Origin: G963668345 sp965226215
Lineage (GTDB): Bacteria; Acidobacteriota; Terriglobia; Bryobacterales; UBA6623
NCBI GenBank assembly: GCA_965226215.1
Contig: CBDDCH010000002.1
Location: 1,922,001 to 1,986,000, forward strand
Reading direction: 5' to 3'
DNA: 64,000 nucleotides
Below the pieces are notes generated by a model, which was given only the letters and a program-made list of their open reading frames with translations, did no database searches and was not told the DNA's origin. The translations under genes were made by a program, and so were the position numbers. Shown in pieces: positions 58,872 through 64,000 of the stretch (positions are counted from its first letter, which is position 1; every line of letters begins with the position of its first letter).

Positions 58872-59429
58872 ATGGCGAAGTATACAGTCCACTCGGTGAA
58901 GACGATCTTGAGCACGCATGTGTTCGATGTCACCCACGAGCGTGTAATGATTCCCGCCGGCGTGGAAGTCGAAAAGCACCTCGTGAGACACCGAGGCGCG
59001 GCGGTCATGATGGCCCGAAACGCCCGCGGTCAGGTGCTGCTGATTCGCCAATTTCGTCTGCCGCTCCGACGGCGCACCTGGGAGCTCCCCGCGGGTGTTG
59101 TTGCCAAGGGGGAGACACCGTTACGGGCCGCGAAACGCGAACTGCGGGAGGAGACCGGATACCGGGCGCGTTCCTGGAAAAAGCTTTTTGAATGCTTCCC
59201 CAGCCCGGGTTTTTGCGACGAAAAAGTAAGCGCCTATCTTGCCCGGCAACTCACTCCCGGCGAGGCGGCCCCCGAGCCCTACGAGAAGATCGAGACGAGT
59301 TGGTTTACGTGGAAGGAAGCGGTGGGAATGATTCGCTCCGGCCGGATCCGGGATGCTAAAACCATGCTCGCGCTGCTCCATGTGGAATGGTTCGGGATTC
59401 CTCAAAGCACGGCGCCAGGAGTTGGGTAG
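58872..59429 (+). CDS. NUDIX hydrolase (ADP-sugar pyrophosphatase-like)
   Basis: This 185-residue NUDIX protein has a complete box: GVVAKGETPLRAAKRELREE (Gx5Ex7REUxEE). FRLPLRRRTWELPAG and SPGFCDEKVSAYLAR are typical of ADP-ribose/ADP-sugar pyrophosphatases, which cleave ADP-ribose to AMP and ribose-5-phosphate. The ATG at 58872 lies only 3 bases after the polX stop (58866-58868), with AAGG before it, so the two genes are almost certainly co-translated. Substrate is inferred from the family; other NUDIX substrates are possible. Confidence 0.92.
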   Translation: MAKYTVHSVKTILSTHVFDVTHERVMIPAGVEVEKHLVRHRGAAVMMARNARGQVLLIRQFRLPLRRRTWELPAGVVAKGETPLRAAKRELREETGYRARSWKKLFECFPSPGFCDEKVSAYLARQLTPGEAAPEPYEKIETSWFTWKEAVGMIRSGRIRDAKTMLALLHVEWFGIPQSTAPGVG

Positions 59430-59442
59430 GGTGGAGCAGTAA

Positions 59443-59464
59443 GGACCGGCGATCCCGCCGGTCC
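59443..59464. repeat. palindromic hairpin, unit one
   Basis: GGACCGGCG, ATCC, CGCCGGTCC: 9-base perfect arms. The identical 22 bases recur at 59579-59600. Confidence 0.8.
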
Positions 59465-59524
59465 GGGAATCGAGGCCGCCCGTGGGTGCTCTCCCAGTAG
59501 ACAACGAGCCTCCCGCGGGGGCTA

Positions 59525-59546
59525 GGACAAGCGAGATCGCTTGTCC
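59525..59546. repeat. palindromic hairpin, unit two
   Basis: GGACAAGCGA, GA, TCGCTTGTCC: 10-base arms around two bases. Same architecture as unit one but unrelated arm sequence. Confidence 0.75.
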
Positions 59547-59578
59547 CTACTTTGAGTCGTTACGAGCCGCGGCAGTAG

Positions 59579-59600
59579 GGACCGGCGATCCCGCCGGTCC
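59579..59600. repeat. palindromic hairpin, second copy of unit one
   Basis: GGACCGGCG and CGCCGGTCC with ATCC loop, a repeat of 59443-59464, directly abutting unit three. Confidence 0.8.
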
Positions 59601-59624
59601 GGGGGCGCGACATATCGCGCCCCC
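59601..59624. repeat. palindromic hairpin, unit three
   Basis: GGGGGCGCGA, CATA, TCGCGCCCCC: 10-base arms. Similar to 28.28 and 54.75 kb. The block 59430-59787 contains no gene; the four hairpins account for about 90 of its 358 bases and the rest shows nothing else. Confidence 0.8.
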
Positions 59625-59787
59625 GGACCGAACAAACCCAATCGTTGATGCGTCTTGTGAATGCAGCACCCGTCTGCCGAAGGCTGGAGCCGCGCGCCGC
59701 GGATGGAAGACTTCGTGCTCAAGTTTGTCACTCGAGGGGGAGCGTCCGGCCCGGCGTAAATAGTGAAACAGGCGGGTGCCGGCCACC

Positions 59788-60234
59788 CTACGTCGCCAGC
59801 GGCACCTCGTGATAGTCGAGCGCCCACTCGCGCATGAAGCGCACTCGGTTGGGGACTACTTTGTAAAGAATGAACTCGGGGTTATCGATGGTCTGCAGGA
59901 ACTGTTGCAGCAGCGGGTTCGAGTCCCAGATTTTCTTTTTCAGGGCGAAATCCGTCACTACTTCCGCCGTGCCTGTAAGCCTTACTTGGTCGTGTCCTTC
60001 GTCGAGGTAGCACAGCTCGACCTTGGCATTCGCGTCAATCTCCCCGGTCTTGTGGGAGCTTCGCAATGAGGCGACAAAAACCGTAAAACCGTCGTTGCCG
60101 ACCGGCGAGACGGGCCGCAAGCGGGGCTGGTCCCCATCGGCCGTGGCCAGCATGGGAAACTTGTCCCGCTGGATGACCTCCAAAGCCAGCTCCACAAGCC
60201 GACTGGTATCGATAGGCTCGGGTTCGGGCTTCAT
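59788..60234 (-). CDS. pyridoxamine-5'-phosphate-oxidase-family (general stress protein 26-like) flavoprotein
   Basis: This 148-residue split-barrel protein has EVIQRDKFPMLATADGDQPR, RPVSPVGNDGFTVFVASLRS and KVELCYLDEGHDQVRLTGTA near the flavin/F420 face. The family binds FMN or F420 and has oxidase or reductase roles; the small size and pattern match general stress protein 26-like members. Function not defined. The end of the gene lies 22 bases from the stop of the PQQ propeller. Confidence 0.87.
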   Translation of the reverse strand: MKPEPEPIDTSRLVELALEVIQRDKFPMLATADGDQPRLRPVSPVGNDGFTVFVASLRSSHKTGEIDANAKVELCYLDEGHDQVRLTGTAEVVTDFALKKKIWDSNPLLQQFLQTIDNPEFILYKVVPNRVRFMREWALDYHEVPLAT

Positions 60235-60255
60235 GCGGTTAGTGTAGCCGGAGAA

Positions 60256-61497
60256 TTAGTCGGCTCTGATGTTGTAGCAATAGAGCCTATCTTGGTCGCG
60301 AAGGAACAGCTTGCCGTTGGCGATGGCGGGGAGCGCCCAAGTGGGATAGTCGCCGCGGCCGATCGAATATCTGGACTTTTCCCTGTAGCCATCCGGTGTT
60401 GCCTCGACCAGTCCGACATCACCGTCCTCGCTAAGCAGATAAAGATGGCCGTCGGCGTAGATGATCTGTCCTTTGCCGACGCTTCGGTCCCGCCAGGCGA
60501 CTTCGCCTGTTTTGAAATTCATGGAGGTAAGAATGCGGCTGGAATACCCGTAGAGATAATCGCCGACGAGCACGGAGCTGCTGTAGTGATTGCGCATGTC
60601 GCGATTGAAGTAGACTTCGCGTACCTCGAGGTCACCTCGGTCCTCCGTCAGCTCGAGCAGCGCACCACCCGTACCGTAATCGGAGGAGACAAAAACGTGG
60701 TCGCCTCGCACGATCGGCGTGGCGACATTGGCCGTGCGATTCGAGACTCGCTCGTAGCGCCATAGCAGTCTGCCGCTATCAGCTCGGAGACCTACGGCCG
60801 CCTCACCGGTCAAGACAACATACTGGTGGACACCGCCTGCCTGCGCTGCAACGGCCGACGAGTAGCCTGCTTCGTCGCTCTGTGACTTCCAGATCAGGTT
60901 GCCGTTCTTCTTGTCGAGCGCTACGACCGAGGCGCCGCTTCCCCCCGCGTTGACGATGACCCTGTTGCCGTCGACCAGCGGGGATTCGCTGATACCCCAC
61001 GATGTGTTCCTCCCACCGAAGCGCTTGAGTAGGTTGGAGTACCAGAGTCTTTTCCCGGTCGCCGCCTCGACACAGATCAGACTGCCCTCGCCGCCGAGGG
61101 CGTAGACGTTGCCCTGGTTGACCGTAGGAGTTCCTCGCGGTCCGTTGCCCCTACCGTGCCGGTACGAGTTTCCTAGAGGTGTCTCCCACAGTATGGCGCC
61201 TGTCTCTTCGTCAAGCGCGATGACGAACTGCCTGCGCTGCTTCTGTCCTTGTGTAAAAACCCGGCCACCCGAGACGGCGAGAGACGAATACCCTTCACCC
61301 AAACCGTTGGTTTTCCACAGTAGCGGAGGACCGCCCGGAGACCACTCCTCGAGCAGGCCGCTTTCGGCGGAGATTCCGTCGCGCGCAGGCCCCCGCCACT
61401 GCGGCCAGTCGGCGGCTACGGCCAGTGGGGAAGCAAAGCCCAATAGGGCCACGACTAAACGTTTCACAGCGACGTCCAGTATATCAATCGTCCTCAA
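60256..61497 (-). CDS. exported PQQ-like beta-propeller protein
   Basis: This 413-residue periplasmic protein has a signal peptide (LVVALLGFASPLAVAADW). At least six propeller blades follow, with repeats of the AxDxxTGxxxW type: FVIALDEETGAILWETPLG, ICVEAATGKRLWYSNLL, VALDKKNGNLIWKSQSDE, and MNFKTGEVAWRDRSVGK. The opening QWRGPARDGIS is typical of PQQ-binding-like propellers common in Acidobacteriota and Planctomycetota. No dehydrogenase domain is attached, so it may be a scaffold or sensor. A PQQ enzyme role is not established. Confidence 0.92.
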   Translation of the reverse strand: MRTIDILDVAVKRLVVALLGFASPLAVAADWPQWRGPARDGISAESGLLEEWSPGGPPLLWKTNGLGEGYSSLAVSGGRVFTQGQKQRRQFVIALDEETGAILWETPLGNSYRHGRGNGPRGTPTVNQGNVYALGGEGSLICVEAATGKRLWYSNLLKRFGGRNTSWGISESPLVDGNRVIVNAGGSGASVVALDKKNGNLIWKSQSDEAGYSSAVAAQAGGVHQYVVLTGEAAVGLRADSGRLLWRYERVSNRTANVATPIVRGDHVFVSSDYGTGGALLELTEDRGDLEVREVYFNRDMRNHYSSSVLVGDYLYGYSSRILTSMNFKTGEVAWRDRSVGKGQIIYADGHLYLLSEDGDVGLVEATPDGYREKSRYSIGRGDYPTWALPAIANGKLFLRDQDRLYCYNIRAD

Positions 61498-61642
61498 GCC
61501 GACGGCCTATCGGCGGCTACGGGTGCCACTTGCCAGGCTGCCGCCAAGAGCGACCCACTTTGGGGCACTAACCGGCTCCGCGCGTTGCGCGCCGGCGACT
61601 ATTCACCCGCCTACCCAATCCGACATTCGCGTGACACCGGTC

Positions 61643-61670
61643 GTCCAAAGCGACGGTTCCGTCGCTTGAC
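61643..61670. repeat. hairpin in the divergent promoter region
   Basis: AAGCGACGG, TT, CCGTCGCTT (61648-61667), extended by GTC/GAC. It lies between the divergent PQQ propeller and aldehyde dehydrogenase genes. It could be part of an operator or another member of the palindrome group. The rest of the 314-base gap has no gene. Confidence 0.55.
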
Positions 61671-61811
61671 ATCGTCTCAAGGACCAGTGATGATCTACTA
61701 CTAGGAAGACGCAGCGGCCTTAGGGAAATTGACGCCAGGAGCGCCGCGCAGCCCGGAAAGCGTCGTATCGTTTCCCCGTCTTGAAACTCTTGACTGTGAG
61801 GTAATAAAACC

Positions 61812-63227
61812 ATGCAAATGCTCATTGCCGGCGACTGGGTGGACACATCCGATAAGATCCCGGTCCTGAATCCTTTCGACAACACGGAAGTCGACACTGT
61901 GCCCAGGGCCACTCCCGACGACATCGATCGGGCGCTGGCCTACGCGGTCGCCGGGGCCAAGACGATGCGCAAAATCTCGGGCTTCAAGCGCTATGAAATG
62001 CTGATGCGGGCAGCCCAGCTTATGGACGAGCGGATCGATGATCTCGCTCGGACGATCACTCTCGAAGAAGGTAAGATCCTCGCCGAGTCAAAGATCGAGG
62101 TTGCACGCGCCGCGGAAACTATACGGCTCTCGGCGGAAGAGGCCAAGCGTATCGGAGGGGAAGTACTGCCGCTCGACGGCGCCCCGAACGCCGTCAACCA
62201 ATTCGGGTTTACTCTGCGAGTTCCGTGCGGAGTCGTCTTGGCTATCACCCCGTTCAACTTTCCGTTGAACCTGGTCTGCCACAAGGTCGGGCCGGCGCTG
62301 GCTGCCGGCAACTCGGTGGTCATCAAACCGGCCACCGATACGCCGCTGATTGCGTTGAAGTTCGCGCGAGTCCTGCTCGACGCGGGCGTGCCGCCCGAAG
62401 GCGTGCAATGTGTAACCGGTTCGGGAGGCGAAATCGGCGACATCCTGGCCAGCGATCCCCGGGTGCGCAAGATCAGCTTCACGGGAAGCCGCGACGTCGG
62501 CGAGAGGATCTGTCGCAATGCCGGTATCAAGAAGGTCACCATGGAGCTGGGCAGTAACGCTCCCGTCGTCGTTTTGCCTGACGCCGATCTGGAAAAAGCC
62601 GCCGCATCCCTCGCTATCACCGGGTACGCCAATGCAGGCCAGGTCTGCATCAGTGCGCAGCGCGTGCTGGCGCACAAGGATGTCTATAGTGATCTGATCG
62701 ATGCCCTCACTCCGAAAGTGGAGGCGCTGACGGCAGGCGACCCGCTCGAGGAAAGCACGAACGTCGGTCCGATGGTGCGGGAAAAAGACGCCGTGCGCGT
62801 CGAGGAATGGATCCAAGAGGCTTCCGGGCAAGGTGCCCGCGTGCTGACCGGCGGCGGGCGCAACGGGGCCGTGTTTGCTCCCACCGTGGTGGCGGACGTC
62901 AAGCCGGAGATGCGCATCTCGGCCGACGAACTTTTTGGCCCGGCGCTGGGCATCACGCCCGTCGAATCCATAGACGAGGCGATCTCTTTGGCCAATGAGT
63001 CCAACTACGGTCTCTCCGCCGCCCTGTTCACGGAAAACCTCGACAATGCCATGCGCTTTGCCCGCGAGGTCGATTCCGGCAACATACACATCAATTGGGG
63101 AACCGTCTGGCGCGCGGACCTCATGCCCTACGGCGGCTTGAAAGACAGCGGCTTCGGCAAAGAAGGTCCGAAATACGCTGTCGAAGAGATGACCGAAACC
63201 AAGATGGTCGTCATACACCTGCGGTAG
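61812..63227 (+). CDS. NAD(P)-dependent aldehyde dehydrogenase
   Basis: This 471-residue ALDH has ITPFNFPLNLVCHKVGPALA, a coenzyme site with SFTGSRDVGERICRNAGIKK, the general base Glu in VTMELGSNAPVVVLPDADLE and the catalytic Cys in ANAGQVCISAQRVLAH. FGPALGITPVE is present as well. It lacks an N-terminal extension and resembles the lactaldehyde/glycolaldehyde-type and GapN-like branch. The substrate cannot be fixed. GAGG lies ten bases before the ATG. It faces right, divergent from the PQQ propeller gene. Confidence 0.95.
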   Translation: MQMLIAGDWVDTSDKIPVLNPFDNTEVDTVPRATPDDIDRALAYAVAGAKTMRKISGFKRYEMLMRAAQLMDERIDDLARTITLEEGKILAESKIEVARAAETIRLSAEEAKRIGGEVLPLDGAPNAVNQFGFTLRVPCGVVLAITPFNFPLNLVCHKVGPALAAGNSVVIKPATDTPLIALKFARVLLDAGVPPEGVQCVTGSGGEIGDILASDPRVRKISFTGSRDVGERICRNAGIKKVTMELGSNAPVVVLPDADLEKAAASLAITGYANAGQVCISAQRVLAHKDVYSDLIDALTPKVEALTAGDPLEESTNVGPMVREKDAVRVEEWIQEASGQGARVLTGGGRNGAVFAPTVVADVKPEMRISADELFGPALGITPVESIDEAISLANESNYGLSAALFTENLDNAMRFAREVDSGNIHINWGTVWRADLMPYGGLKDSGFGKEGPKYAVEEMTETKMVVIHLR

Positions 63228-63564
63228 GTGTAGCCGCCGCGCAGCATTGGTGATTTTTGGGGCGGCGCCTGCTCTTGGTCCGCTTTTCTCGCCATCTGAC
63301 GGTCGAAGCACGCAATAAGCGCGCCATTACTGCGTTGCGCTTGCTCGCCGTGCTCAACGTAGGGTTCAAGTACGCCCACGTTACGGCGAAGGGCGCATCT
63401 TTCACACCACGCTGGGCCACGCCACACTCGCTATGAGCTGCGTCGGTTTCATCACCACCCTGCAGCGAGGCGCCGAATGGGCGGCGACTGGCAAAGTCAG
63501 GCAAAAAGTTCCCCCGGATTTTCCGACCGCGAATCAAGTCCGGGTCCGCGAATAGCGCTCGCTT
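63228..63564. repeat. 337-base gap with a degenerate family C relative
   Basis: Bases about 63275-63390 match, in reverse, the family C interior near 35180-35256 plus 35404-35440. The blocks CCGCTTTTCTCGCCATCTG, CGGTCGAAGCACGC and AACGTAGGGTTCAAGTACG are shared. Here the sequence is continuous, without the family B insertion. Its own ends are not clear. Nothing else is visible. Confidence 0.6.
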
Positions 63565-64000
63565 TCAGCCCGCCGCGGCCGCCCGCTGCGGCCTGATGGC
63601 CTTGGTCAGCCTGACTTCTTTATCGTGTAACTCCTTAACAGCTTTGATAATATCCGGCCATACTTCAAGAAGTTCTCCAAACTGGCGGACGAGCCGCTGC
63701 ACGAGATGTCGGATTTCTTCTTCGCTCCCCAGATCCAGCAAGTCCAGGGGTACGACGTACTCCGGCTTCGCTAGCGATCGCCGCAAGATCGCCAAGTATT
63801 TCCTGCGATAGGCGGCGTAGAAATCGGGCAAACCCGGTTCCTCGGCCGCGCCGAGCCCAACGCTGAAAGCTCGCCAAAACTCGGTACGGACCACCTCCTC
63901 AAAATCAGCGAGGCTCCCGGAGGCCACCTCCTTCAGGTGAGCACCAAGCTTTCTCAGGGCGATCCCGTCGTCTCCGCCCGATACGTCCGGGGCCGCGCGA
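63565..64000 (-). CDS. hypothetical protein, N-terminus beyond the window
   Basis: The frame is open from the stop at 63565 through the right edge. A GTG at 63925-63927 would allow a 120-residue product, but upstream codons (LRKLGAHLKEV) continue without a stop, so the gene probably begins outside. The visible part is helical and charged, with EIRHLVQRLVRQFGELLEVW, and ends in a basic Ala-rich tail. No known family. No function is proposed. Confidence 0.55.
   Translation of the reverse strand, partial: RAAPDVSGGDDGIALRKLGAHLKEVASGSLADFEEVVRTEFWRAFSVGLGAAEEPGLPDFYAAYRRKYLAILRRSLAKPEYVVPLDLLDLGSEEEIRHLVQRLVRQFGELLEVWPDIIKAVKELHDKEVRLTKAIRPQRAAAAG

Noticed and set aside
59443..59624. Repeated palindromes considered as a CRISPR array
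   Set aside because: The repeats are not of constant sequence or spacing, and no cas genes are in the window.
62088..63311. A 407-codon minus-strand open frame
   Set aside because: It is opposite the intact aldehyde dehydrogenase, has a composition typical of antisense frames and no motif.

Overview
The window is high-GC DNA from a Gram-negative (diderm) bacterium that makes LPS. It carries lipid A/Kdo/heptose genes (a fused WaaA-LpxK, WaaF, a WaaC-like enzyme), outer-membrane polysaccharide export genes, and a bacterial tyrosine kinase. Gene content and style (NusG-led exopolysaccharide locus, WaaA-LpxK fusion, PolX with a PHP domain, TIGR04282-type transferase, PQQ propeller) look most like Acidobacteriota. 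That placement is an inference from gene content, not a proof.

Region 1 (0.2-32.6 kb) is one large surface-polysaccharide locus, almost entirely on the minus strand. It is headed by a NusG/RfaH-like antiterminator (32.6 kb) preceded by a candidate promoter under an AT-rich island. Downstream come a Wza-like export protein (split by an in-frame TAG), a Wzc-like tyrosine autokinase, six GT4/CgeB-type and one GT2 glycosyltransferase, a NodU-type carbamoyltransferase, and an asparagine-synthase-like amidotransferase lacking its glutaminase cysteine. The locus also has seven SAM-dependent methyltransferases (including FkbM and TylF types), a Wzx flippase, a Wzy-like polymerase (N-terminus cut by an in-frame TAG), a PglC-like initiating sugar-phosphate transferase, a FemAB/GNAT-like acyltransferase, a VanZ protein (3' frameshift), a sugar epimerase and an SGNH hydrolase (frameshifted). 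Together these predict a heavily methylated, carbamoylated, amidated and acylated polysaccharide. Four genes of the pathway carry single-base-type lesions.

Region 2 (33-42 kb) holds an orphan multi-TM protein, a secreted two-repeat protein, the SAM-cycle pair ahcY and metK, msrA, a D-2-hydroxyacid dehydrogenase, an O-methyltransferase and a secreted SGNH hydrolase. Region 3 (42.5-47.8 kb) is the LPS inner-core set: WaaC-like, a nucleotidyltransferase with a degenerate HxGH motif, WaaF and the WaaA-LpxK fusion. Region 4 (47.8-56.5 kb) has small secreted and membrane proteins, a TPR protein, an ISL3-family insertion sequence, a voltage-gated-type K+ channel, a FabF-type ketosynthase, an orphan osmoprotectant-binding lipoprotein and a TIGR04282 transferase. 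Region 5 (56.6-64 kb) has cytochrome c, PolX, a NUDIX hydrolase, a PPOX-family flavoprotein, a PQQ-type propeller, an aldehyde dehydrogenase and an edge-truncated gene.

The most distinctive non-coding feature is a dense population of small non-coding mobile repeats. At least four terminal-inverted-repeat families (called A-D here, most with TA at both ends) occupy intergenic gaps. Three nesting events can be read directly: family B inside family C (35.2 kb), a 109-bp element E inside family B flanked by a 3-bp duplication (18.05 kb), and the 1.3-kb ISL3-type element inside a family A copy with a perfect 8-bp target duplication (50.1/51.4 kb). A second class consists of short near-perfect palindromic hairpins of varied sequence, clustered at 59.4-59.6 kb. 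I found no tRNA, rRNA or CRISPR array.
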